From Maniola hyperantus (lineage: Eukaryota; Arthropoda; Insecta; Lepidoptera; Nymphalidae): a DNA stretch of 64,000 nucleotides. Shown here piece after piece: positions 56,435-64,000 of this stretch. Each line of letters starts with the position of its first letter. Position 1 is the stretch's first letter. The notes under the pieces were generated by a model, which was given only the letters and a program-made list of their open reading frames with translations, was not told where the DNA came from and ran no database searches. The translations under genes and the position numbers were made by a program. Location: contig NC_048538.1 of NCBI RefSeq assembly GCF_902806685.2, positions 1,612,001 to 1,676,000 on the forward strand, given 5' to 3'.

Positions 56435-56493
56435 GATCATAATATAATGTTATATTTGAAAAAAATTACACATACTTAATTTATAAGATACGA

Positions 56494-56697
56494 GATGATG
56501 CCCGCGACTTCGTCCGCGTGGATTCAGGTTTCTAAAAATCCCATGAGAACTCCTTTGATGTTTCCGGATCAAAAGTAGCCTATGTCCTTCTAGCCTATGT
56601 CGTCCTATTTACCAAAATCGGTTAAACGGATGGGATGGGCCGTGAAAAGCTAGTAGACAGACAGACGGACACACTTTCGTATTTATAATATTGGTAT
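56494..56697 (+). mobile_element. 'CGCGACTTCGTCCGCG' repeat
   Basis: 'GATGATGCCCGCGACTTCGT', 'AAAAATCCCATGAGAACTCC', 'GCTAGTAGACAGACAGACGG', end 'CGTATTTATAATATTGGTAT'. Confidence 0.65.
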
Positions 56698-56708
56698 CGA
56701 TCGATATC

Positions 56709-56890
56709 GACTAGATATGCCCGCGATTTCATCCGCGTAATTATCGGTTTTTTGAAAACCCCGTGGGATTTTTTTAGATTTTTCGGTCTACCTAAATAGT
56801 ACCTAGCTTATATTCCTCCCCGGGATGTAGTCTATTTCTGTATCAAATTTCCACGGATCGGGAAAACCTAGCACACAAAAATACACTTTC
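56709..56890 (+). mobile_element. 'CGCGACTTCGTCCGCG' repeat, second adjacent copy, diverged
   Basis: 'GACTAGATATGCCCGCGATT', 'TTGAAAACCCCGTGGGATTT', 'TCCCCGGGATGTAGTCTATT' and 'CTAGCACACAAAAATACACTTTC'. It lies head-to-tail with the preceding copy. Confidence 0.55.
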
Positions 56891-57627
56891 TGCAGATGTT
56901 AGAAAATATAGGATCATGAAAACCGTGCTTACATAACGTCTTTTGACGGGTTAGTCATTGCAATCAGGGAGTTATCGTAGAGAAACACATAGAACGGGAC
57001 AGGTCGAGATGGATACCGCATGTCACCCGCGCTATCCCGCACCGGGTTAGCGCTGTGCGGGTATGCGGGGCGTTCCCACCCCAATTGCCATCTCAACTTA
57101 TAATATCTACTCATGGGCTATAGGCGTCTGTTGTCTATGACAGGCAGTAGTCATGTCATGTGCGCCCAGCCTAAGCCCAACGTAGTAACAACTTCTTTAC
57201 AAAAGACCGCCAAAGACGTGACGCTACCGCCACCATAACGCTGACCGCCACTATCTTATTTCCAAAACCCTCTTGCGTATCATGTGTACCTGAGAAAGCC
57301 ATGTATGCAGTTTGTAGTTCCATCCATCTCATACACGCTATCAGATAGCTTTGAATAAACACTAGCCGACTGTTGACTGAACAGTTTATGGACACCGCAA
57401 CGGTTCTTGCATGTTCAGATGAAGACAGGCCGGATTAATTCTCATCCACGTAATTTTACAACATAATATTTGTAATGTAAATACTAAAGAGTTAGAGCTA
57501 GCGGAAACCACAGTGCGGCAAGTGCGTTTTAAATCCGTAAATTTGAATTTAAATGTATAAAAATCCGGTGCGGAATTAATTCCGCAGTGCGCGTGCTTCT
57601 ATGTTCATTATTATTAGTTTATTCTCT
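56891..57627. other. Mixed sequence, no gene seen
   Basis: A GC-rich piece at 56995-57100 ('CCGCATGTCACCCGCGCTAT', 'GGTATGCGGGGCGTTCCCAC') is open on the minus strand but lacks splice sites and domains. 'GAATTAATTCC' with flanking GTGCG/CGCAC at about 57572 is a small palindrome. Confidence 0.35.
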
Positions 57628-57675
57628 CTCATTCAATGCATTTGTCGAATCACGTCGACAAATGCATTGAATGAG
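57628..57675. other. Perfect hairpin, 21-bp arms, 6-nt loop
   Basis: CTCATTCAATGCATTTGTCGA (57628-57648) is followed by ATCACG and then by its exact reverse complement (57655-57675). No mismatch is present. Confidence 0.9.
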
Positions 57676-58259
57676 TACCTAAATGGCGAATATTGTAAAC
57701 TTTACTTAGAATTAAGTTCTCATGTAAGTAACTTTGTCTTTATGAGAATTAAACGTCTTTAAACCTAAACCTTTATTACAACAAATACAACATTAGATTA
57801 CATTACTGTGCACCTGTTTTCCGAACTAGTAAAAAATTGTGTCTCAGAAGACAGGGCCTCCAGCTTGCTCCAGCTCGTATATCGTATATGTGGTTCTTTA
57901 GTTCACAGAGTTTGCGAAAGAACGGAAATTTACCGTGGTACGGTGCGCGCTGGCTCTAAGGCCGTAGTCTTGTGCAAGCAACGGGTTTTTGTTTGTCCTT
58001 GTTTTTTACACGTCAAAAGGAGTATACCTAATGTTTTCAAAGTTCATCATGTAGGTGATATAGGTATGTGTGTTTACATTTTCTAGCAAAAATCGCTTTA
58101 AGATTCCTCGCATTCCAATCAGCGTGTTGCGGCGCTCCGCTGGAACTGTGTCAATGAGATGCACCGTTTGTTTGTTTGTTGTACGCCACACAATTGCATT
58201 GCCACACTCATCCTCGCTTACGTAAAGCATTTGCGAACCGGGATAGCTACTGACCGTTT
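57676..58259. other. Mixed sequence, no gene seen
   Basis: Overlapping frames 57808-58086(+), 58006-58230(-) and 58159-58356(+) have no domain or splice support. Confidence 0.35.
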
Positions 58260-58500
58260 AAGTGCCATAGCCCACTCGCGCGTCACGACGCGCGCGGCCT
58301 GTACAAGGTCGTCGCGTGCGTTTTTATTTAGCAGTAGCCAGCAGAAAATATTGTAAATCGACCTTTAGAGATTTCGGCTTCGTAGAGCTTCGTCTCTGTC
58401 ACTCATACCTATATTACGTTTAGTCGGTTTCAACGATAGGATAACGCTCTACGAAACCGCTGTTTATTTCTAAAGGCTGATGTACAATATTTCCTGCCGG
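58260..58500. mobile_element. Partial TIR element interrupted by a foldback element
   Basis: 'AAGTGCCATAGCCCACTCGC' at 58260 is the left end of the family bounding 58514-58859. From about 58338 a second inverted repeat begins: 'ATTGTAAATCGACCTTTAGA' plus 'TTCGGCTTCGTAGAGC' on the left. The right arm at 58446-58497 ends 'GATGTACAATATTTCCTG'. The foldback appears to have broken the older element. Confidence 0.6.
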
Positions 58501-58513
58501 GGTACTGTACTCT

Positions 58514-58859
58514 TAGTGCCATAACTAACTAGCGCGGCAGGTCGCGTGCTCAGGCCGCGTGCGTTTTTTACAAGGCGCGAGAGGACGCGGTAAAAAACAG
58601 TTAATGAAAGTCAAGGGATTACTGCGCTATTGTTTTATTAATTGTTCGCCGTTGCGAAAAAGTGAAACAGATACTGGGAACGTCCTACAAAAAGTGATTT
58701 CAACCATTGCGCGTAGTAAAATATATTACGTTTACTCGTTTTACGCTACGCCCTGCACCCGCAGTCCGCACCCACCTGAGCTGCAGACAAGTGCAACGCC
58801 GTAAAAAAAGAGTGCGGTCTGCAGCACGCGACGTGCCGCGCTAATGAGTTATGGCACTA
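58514..58859. mobile_element. TIR element (MITE), 346 bp, ~60-bp TIRs
   Basis: The left TAGTGCCATAACTAACTAGC and the right end (reversed TAGTGCCATAACTCATTAGC) both continue 'GCGGCAxGTCGCGTGCT' to an A/T run. TA is present at each edge, as terminal bases or as duplication. Plus frame 58559-58804 lies inside and is not gene-like. Confidence 0.75.
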
Positions 58860-58865
58860 TAAAAT

Positions 58866-59215
58866 ATATGGGTTGGGGTCTTCCAACGCTGCACTTTCCG
58901 GTGCGAGGTCGCTATTCCAGCACCTTGGGACCCCAACGCCTACCGGTTTTTCGAACTATGTGCCCTGCCCATTACCACTTCTGCTTCGCCACCCGCCGAG
59001 CTACGTCGCGTCGGTTACTCTGATTCTACGGATCTCCTCATTTCATTGATTTGATCACGTAGAGTAACTCCAAGCATAGCTCTCCCCATCGCTCGCTAAG
59101 TGACTCTGAGTGTTCTTATCAGGCCCACAATTAGCGACCATGTCTCGAATCCACATTTATGTCATCACTGGCAACACGTACTGTTCGAAAACTTTGGTCT
59201 TCAAGCACTGATCAT
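58866..59215 (-). mobile_element. RTE-type LINE 3' fragment, minus strand
   Basis: 'GGTCTTCCAACGCTGCACTT', 'GCGAGGTCGCTATTCCAGCA', 'CCCTGCCCATTACCACTTCT', 'CATCGCTCGCTAAGTGACTC' are the reverse of the 12873-13322 copy. Its upstream end includes 'CACTGGCAACACGTACTGTTCG', the VLPVMT region. The 3' tail is missing. Confidence 0.8.
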
Positions 59216-59225
59216 ACTTACCTAA

Positions 59226-59818
59226 TCTAAATATATAAAAGAGAAATACCACTCACTCACTGACTGACTGACTAATCATGAAATCTCAGAAACTATAAAG
59301 CCTACAAACTTGAAATTTGGAAGGTAGGTTCTTTCTTGGACATAGGTGTCAGCTAAGAAACGGTTTTGAAAAATTCCTCCCCTAAGGGTGCGAAAGGGGG
59401 GGTCGAAGGTTGTATGAAAGTCCTATGTTTTTGGAGTTAGAGACGTGAAAATCGACATTTAGGTTATTAGCTTTAAATAATAAAAATCTGTATAACTCAA
59501 TTTGGGAAATTCCCCCCTTAAGGGTGGTAAATTAGGGGGGCAATGTTTTTATAGAAAAGTTTTAACGTTTGTTATTTTTACTTGAAATTTGAAATGTAGG
59601 CTATTTCTAGGGGGTAGGTATCAGATAAGAAAGGATCTAACTAAATTCCCCCCCTAAGGGAGTAAAATGGGGGTGGAAGGGTTATATATGAAAATCCTAT
59701 GTTTTTGAAGTTAGAGATATGAAAATTGGCATGTAGGTAAGTGAGGCCTTTTGCAGCGGGAAAATTTCAGATCTCATGAGAAACAAGTACGCGGACAGAG
59801 TCGCGGGCATCTGCTAGT
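59226..59818 (+). mobile_element. Helitron-like element, long variant
   Basis: Head TCTAAATATATAAAAGAGAA, TGACTGACTGACTAATC, several 'CCCCTAAGGG' modules, end 'GCGGACAGAGTCGCGGGCAT' then CTGCTAGT. Next element follows without spacer. Confidence 0.8.
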
Positions 59819-60042
59819 CTAAATATATAAAAGGAAAAGGTGACTGACTGACTGACTGACTGATCTATCAACGCACAGCTCAAACTACTGAACGGATCGG
59901 GCTGAAATTCGGCATGCAGATAGCTATTATGACGTAGGCATCCGCTAAGAAAGGATTTTTGAAAATTCAACCCCTAAGGGGGTGAAATAGGGGTTTGAAA
60001 TTTGTGTAGTCCACGCGGACGAAGTCGCGAGCATAAGCTAGT
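59819..60042 (+). mobile_element. Helitron-like element, short variant, head-to-tail with previous
   Basis: Head CTAAATATATAAAAGGAAAAG, TGACTGACTGACTGACTGATC, 'CCACGCGGACGAAGTCGCGA', end CATAAGCTAGT. It is the best copy of the short variant. Directly followed by an RTE tail (CATCATCATCATCATCATCAT). Confidence 0.8.
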
Positions 60043-60515
60043 TCATCATCATCATCATCATCATCAGCCTGTGGACGTCCACTGTTGGACATAGGCCTTC
60101 CCTAAAGAGCGCCACCACACCCGGTCCTCAGCCTTCCTCATCCAGCCACTTCCCGCCAGCCTCTTTATATCGTCGGTCCATCGTGCTGGAGGGCGTCCCA
60201 CACTACGCTTGCTTAAACGCGGTCTCCACTCAAGGACTTTCCGGCTCCAACGGCCATCGCCTCTACGACAGGCATGACCTGCCCACTGCCACTTCAGCTT
60301 GCTAATAGTTTGGGCTATGTCAGTGACCGTGGTTCTCCTGCGGATCTCCTCATTTCGGATCTTGTCCCTCAAGGAAACTCCTAACATAGCCCTCTCCATA
60401 GCTCACTGAGCGACTTTGAGTTTGTGGACAAGGCCGTTTGTTAGTGTCCACGTTTCAGCACCATAGGTGAGGACGGGAAGAACACACTGGTTAAAGACTT
60501 TCGTCTTGAGGCACT
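60043..60515 (-). mobile_element. RTE-type LINE 3' fragment, minus strand, best-preserved frame
   Basis: On the minus strand the frame includes 'QCVLPVLTYGAETWTLTNG', then one TGA at about 60403. From 60399 it runs 111 uninterrupted codons with 'MERAMLGVSLRDKIRNEEI', 'VTDIAQTISKLKWQWAGH' and 'SVGRPPARWTDDIKRLAGS', to the stop near 60064. That is the complete RTE C-terminus. The (GAT)n tail is adjacent at 60043-60066. RT core, palm motif and endonuclease are missing. This is a younger subfamily than the plus-strand copies, with HACRRGDGRW in place of their decayed sequence. Confidence 0.9.
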
Positions 60516-60718
60516 GAGCTAAGCTAACTAACTAAGCTAGTTACATATAAATGTTTACCATGATAGCGGTGCTGTAACGTGTAAACTGACGAGTTGTACG
60601 GAAGCGCGACTGGTTTGTGCGGAAGATCCTATTACCCGGGAACTAACGGTCAGCTCGATGCGATACGCCCAGAGCGGAGCGTTTCACATCATTGCGCGTA
60701 CGCTGTATGCTAATCAAA

Positions 60719-60770
60719 AGTTTTAGGGTTCCGTACCACGAAAAGAAAAAAGGAACCCTTATGAGCGCCT
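60719..60770 (-). repeat. End fragment of GGTTCCGT-family repeat
   Basis: 'TTTTAGGGTTCCGTACCACG' and 'AAAGGAACCCTTATGAGCGC'. An opposite end 'GGAAGTACGGAACCCTAGAA' lies at 61403-61424. Confidence 0.5.
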
Positions 60771-61222
60771 TCAAATGAATGAGTCAGTCAGAAAAGCAGG
60801 CGAATTATTCGGTATTTTTAGATGAGTTTGGTTAAAATGTCCTCTCATATTAAACTTGCGCGTGGATATGGATTATGGATCACAACGCGTAGAGGCTTAT
60901 CGAGAGTTTTAGTCTTTTAACTAACCTAACTGAAATATTAACTTGATCGGGGAATAAATGCTATTTCAACCACTTGATTGAAATAACGACCTAAACACAA
61001 AAAGTATTTAATAGTCGTCGAGTCTCGAGTCAGAGCGAGACTGCTTTCAAAACGGTCAAACACCCGCATTTATACAAATCGATTCAAAATGGCTGCCCCG
61101 CCACAAATCGCGTGACATCGGATGAGTCAAATAATGTCCAATTCATTAAATTACTTTGAATTCAAACCAATTCTTTAAAATAAGCTAAAAATAACTAGTA
61201 ATTTAGTCAGTGTTGCTGACAC

Positions 61223-61382
61223 AAATTTGCCGCAAAGTTCCGCGCGGAGGCAGCGCAGCTACTAAACAGCTGTAAATCCGTATAATTTCGATCGATGAAC
61301 TGATGCGTGGCCGCAGCGCGGGTGTAGCGCTGCAGTCGTACTGTAGCTACGTTGCCTCCGCGCGACACTTTCCTGCAAATTT
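61223..61382. mobile_element. TIR element, 160 bp, GC-rich
   Basis: The left AAATTTGCCGCAAAGTTCCG and the right end (reversed AAATTTGCAGGAAAGTGTCG) both continue CGCGGAGGCA. 'AACGAGGCAGCCGCGCGGCA' at 61473 is a further partial copy. Confidence 0.65.
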
Positions 61383-61532
61383 GAAGGCGGTCATTTCCTT
61401 TGGAAGTACGGAACCCTAGAAAGTTTTGATTAGATTTTTTATTTAGGTAGGTATATTATAGACTTACAAAACAGCGCGGCCGCAACGAGGCAGCCGCGCG
61501 GCACAGTGCGGCAGATTTGAAGACATTCTTGT

Positions 61533-61977
61533 CTGTCTGTCCGTCGTGTCTGTCGAGAAAACCTATGGGGTACTTCCCGTTGACCTAGCAGGTAGGTAGG
61601 GCTAGTAACACAAGGGGAAGTATCCGAAAACCGTGAATTATCATCATTAAAAAAAATTAAAATGTGTTCACGAAAACATTAATTTACTAAATTTTTTTTA
61701 GCCATGGCCCTTGACTAACATTCCCCTTTCCTCTCAAGCGTGAAATGAAGCTACTAGGAGCAGGTACGGCAATAGTGCAACAGGTGGGGTTTGAACCGGC
61801 GACTTTTCGAATTTCAGTCCGCACCTTCAACCGTTGAGCTATTGAGCTCTTAAATCACATAAATATAGATGGCGCAGTCCGTCATTAACTTGCAGTGTTC
61901 TAAAGTGTTAGGTATACCTTGTACTATGGTACGGAACCCTTCGTGTGCGAGTCCGACTCGCACTTGACCGGTTTTTA
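61533..61977 (-). repeat. GGTTCCGT-family repeat, minus strand, split by a SINE
   Basis: 'TGTCTGTCCGTCGTGTCTGTC', 'TACTTCCCGTTGACCTAGCA' on the left. 'GTACGGAACCCTTCGTGTGC' and 'GACTCGCACTTGACCGG' on the right. The middle holds the SINE at 61700-61858. Confidence 0.65.
61700..61858 (-). mobile_element. tRNA-derived SINE, third family, minus strand
   Basis: On the minus strand: box A-like TAGCTCAACGGTTGAAGG, box B GGTTCAAACCC, then 'GCACTATTGCCGTACCTGCT' and 'GAGAGGAAAGGGGAATGTTA'. Better preserved than 9827-9980. The extra sequence between head and box B rules out an intact tRNA. Confidence 0.75.
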
Positions 61978-62052
61978 TATTTTATTTGTCTTCCGCTAAA
62001 GCTGGGAACTTGTCTTTAGCAACTGCGATCAATAATTTATTTAGTACGTGAA

Positions 62053-62369
62053 GCTGTGATAGCCTAGTGGTTAGGACGTCCGCCTCCTAATCGGAGGTTC
62101 GGGGTTCGATGCCCGGGATCGAACTTTTCGGAGTTATGTGCATTTTAAACAATTAAATACCACTTGGGTTAACGGTGAAGGAAAACATCGTTAGGAAACC
62201 TGCATGCCTGAGAGTTCTCCATAATGTTCTCAAAGATGTATAAAATCTGCCAAACCTCATTGGACCAGCGTGGCGGACTATGGCCTAAACCCTTCTCATT
62301 CTGAGAGGAGACCCGTGCTCAGTATGGGTAGGCGATGGGTTGATCGTGATGATGATGATGATGATGATT
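62053..62369 (+). mobile_element. Complete tRNA-derived SINE, second family, with (GAT)n tail
   Basis: Head 'GCTGTGATAGCCTAGTGGTT' carries box A (TAGCCTAGTGGTTAGGA); box B GGTTCGATGCC lies at 62103-62113. The body has 'GGAAAACATCGTTAGGAAAC' and 'CCAGCGTGGCGGACTATGGC'. Tail 'GGGTTGATCGTGATGATGAT' continues to (GAT)n. The (GAT)n tail is also the tail of the RTE copies. Confidence 0.85.
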
Positions 62370-62914
62370 GTTTGTTGGTACGCTGTATACCTACTAATCA
62401 AAAAAATTGTCTTCCGCTGAAACTATTAGGTACCTACTACCTACCTACTTAACTTTTCTCTAACAAAGTAGCTTTGGGAACTAACGGCTTAGATTAGATA
62501 CCTAGCATCTAGCAGCAAAATACCATGCCATACTTGATACTAGGTATATAAGGCCGAACGTCAACCACCGCGGTGTTAGCCACACCGCAGCTCTCATGGC
62601 TCAGGTAGATATCTGCAAAATCTTTTCTTACCTCCCCGATCTTTATAAAGAGAACCTACATGCAAAATCTCAAGTATATAGGCTCATCGAACTGTATGTT
62701 GATGTGTCATTCATTCAAATTCTTCTTTTATATAGATACAGCCGATCTATCCCATTGATGTTGGAGGAATATACCCTATCTATCCATTAGCTACACTGTA
62801 AGTATCTGTGAACATAAAACAAATGATGCCCGCTTCCCATCTCCCAGCCAACAAACAGTAAACGCATACAAATGCAAACAGTTCACACTATTTCACGAAC
62901 GCACGTTAACTCAC
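62370..62914. other. First-intron sequence of the proximal first exon, no further gene seen
   Basis: Lies just downstream of the donor at 62909-62914 on the minus strand. A plus-strand frame at 62596-62790 has no domain. 'CACCGCGGTGTTAGCCACACCGC' near 62570 is a small GC-rich inverted motif. Confidence 0.4.
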
Positions 62915-62949
62915 CTGTTCACTTTGAACAGAAGTCCCATCGGGGTCAT
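62915..62949 (-). CDS. Candidate first coding exon (35 nt), proximal N-terminus, gene unknown
   Basis: On the minus strand ATG at 62949 follows GAGTAAACTGAA, which puts an in-frame TAA three codons upstream, so this is the first ATG of the frame. The peptide is MTPMGLLFKVN plus two bases (AG) of a split codon. The donor GAACAG|GTGAGTTAAC is near-consensus. The split codon is completed by the C that opens the 49068-49119 exon, giving Ser and then EGLFTSPVNASPVDYAK, so the predicted N-terminus is 29 residues and ends in phase 0. There is no clear signal peptide. Very short first coding exons before long introns are common in insect genes with several promoters. The product is not recognised. 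Confidence 0.6.
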
Positions 62950-63480
62950 TTCAGTTTACTCGAAAAATTCTCCGCCACACTTCACTGCAATGATATTCAC
63001 TAAACAGTTTCAAATATTCCGGAATTCTGAACTAAAACAGTCACAAAAAGTTCTTAAATTCAAAAGAGTTCCTTATAAAAATACCAACTACAAATAAAAA
63101 TTACCTAAAGAATTGATTAATTAAGCACAGTGTCCACTAATAAGTTCCAATTAATACAAAATAGTCACAAAAGTCCCTAAAAATTATTCGAAATTCGAAT
63201 GCTGAAAGTTCTTTATTCGAACAGCTTTTGCAATTAATTAAAAAGTTGCGAATAAAATTATTCAGAATAATTATTCGATTTTCGTAAATCGAACGTTCAC
63301 GGGTAACGTTCTATTCTGAATATTGTCGTAACTAAATATTAAATTAATATTGCAATATTTGCCAATATTAATATTTATTTTTGCGATCGATGCGAGTCGC
63401 TCTGCGTATCAGAGGGTCTGATCGATGGAACGCGTGGTGGCCGGGCGGCGGTCGCGAGTATTCTGTGGAGGTGACAACAG
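62950..63480 (-). promoter_or_regulatory. Probable 5' UTR and promoter region of the proximal first exon
   Basis: Upstream of the ATG the sequence is AT-rich with repeated TTCGAA, ATTCGAA and AAAAGTT motifs (62950-63360). It then becomes sharply CpG-rich at 63385-63470 (GCGATCGATGCGAGTCGC, 'GGTGGCCGGGCGGCGGTCGC'). Such a GC peak about 450 bp upstream of a start codon is a plausible promoter core. The exact start site cannot be read from the sequence. Confidence 0.35.
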
Positions 63481-64000
63481 TCAAACAATGGCATGAGGAC
63501 TAATTAAATATACAAGTTCTCTTCATGCGTTTACAGGTGGGAACCCTTTATTTTAACAATGTTGGAGCGACAACTGGAATTCTTATTTCAAACATGGGTA
63601 TCCAGGAATAAATTATTTTGCTCTACAATCTACATAGCTCTAGCTGTATACAAGCGTATATGGCCGGAGTTTCAAGGATAAACATACTTATTTCTTTATT
63701 GATATTTGCTCCTGTCACCTTATGATTGAAGACTTGGTACAAAAGTTTTCTAAAGCCTTTCTCCTCTGTTTTGGCTGAACGAAAAATGCCAAATGAGTGA
63801 TTACTCTGGTGAGTTAGTGACTGAGCATTTGGGTAGGCATACCTACTTAATATTCGGAGTGACTAGATAAGCATGTACCTATCTGCCGTTAAAACCTCTG
63901 AAATGAGAAAGGTTACCGAAAATCAAACCTATATAGGAGGCAGGAGAGGCTGGAACCATGTCTCATTAAAAATCATTTTATTTCGACTGACGTCAAAATG
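63481..64000. other. Upstream flank, no gene seen
   Basis: No open frame, splice-flanked segment or recognised repeat to the end of the window. Confidence 0.4.

Noticed and set aside
62053..62125. Possible tRNA gene
   Set aside because: This is the tRNA-like head of a SINE; the rest of the SINE follows and other copies share it.

Overview
This is an AT-rich eukaryotic window that is almost entirely non-coding and dense in interspersed repeats. The repeats point to a moth or butterfly (Lepidoptera): short Helitron-like elements ending in a GC hairpin followed by CTAGT, dispersed copies of a 'GGGTTCCGT...ACGGAACCC' repeat, RTE-type LINE tails ending in (GAT)n, tRNA-derived SINEs with the same (GAT)n tail, and many TIR-bearing MITEs. 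No bacterial gene layout, rRNA gene, standalone tRNA gene or CRISPR array is present. Species cannot be read from the sequence.

The only host protein-coding sequence I can support consists of three short minus-strand exons. A first coding exon at 62915-62949 has an in-frame upstream stop and a GTGAGT donor. It joins in phase, across an intron of about 13.8 kb, to a 52-nt exon at 49068-49119 with a good acceptor and donor. A separate 66-codon first coding exon lies at 7441-7638, again with an upstream in-frame stop and a GTAAGT donor. The exons at 49068 and 7441 both end in phase 0 and read the same way. The simplest model is one long minus-strand gene with at least two alternative 5' ends, whose common exons lie beyond the left edge. 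The alternative is two separate genes. The product is not recognisable from these N-termini, so no gene symbol is given.

Layout: 0-2.3 kb is a head-to-tail cluster of Helitron-like elements. 2.3-13.3 kb holds the distal first exon, an RTE fragment at each end, a hAT-like MITE, SINEs and a GC-rich island. 13-32 kb is intron-like sequence with RTE tails, SINEs, MITEs and a local duplication at 24-27 kb. 32-35 kb is a nested cluster: a Harbinger-like MITE, a Mutator-like foldback, a tandemly amplified SINE fragment and a TA-flanked MITE. 35-48 kb holds LINE 3' ends, including an R1-like one with an 11-bp target duplication, nested foldbacks and a complete tRNA-derived SINE. 49-55 kb holds the small exon, a minisatellite and a 2.7-kb TIR transposon with a decayed transposase-like region. 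55-64 kb holds more Helitron-like elements, a 21-bp perfect hairpin, nested MITEs, RTE tails and the proximal first exon with its 5' region.

No new biological system is evident. The value of the window lies in the alternative-first-exon structure and in several transposon insertions whose target-site duplications can be read directly.
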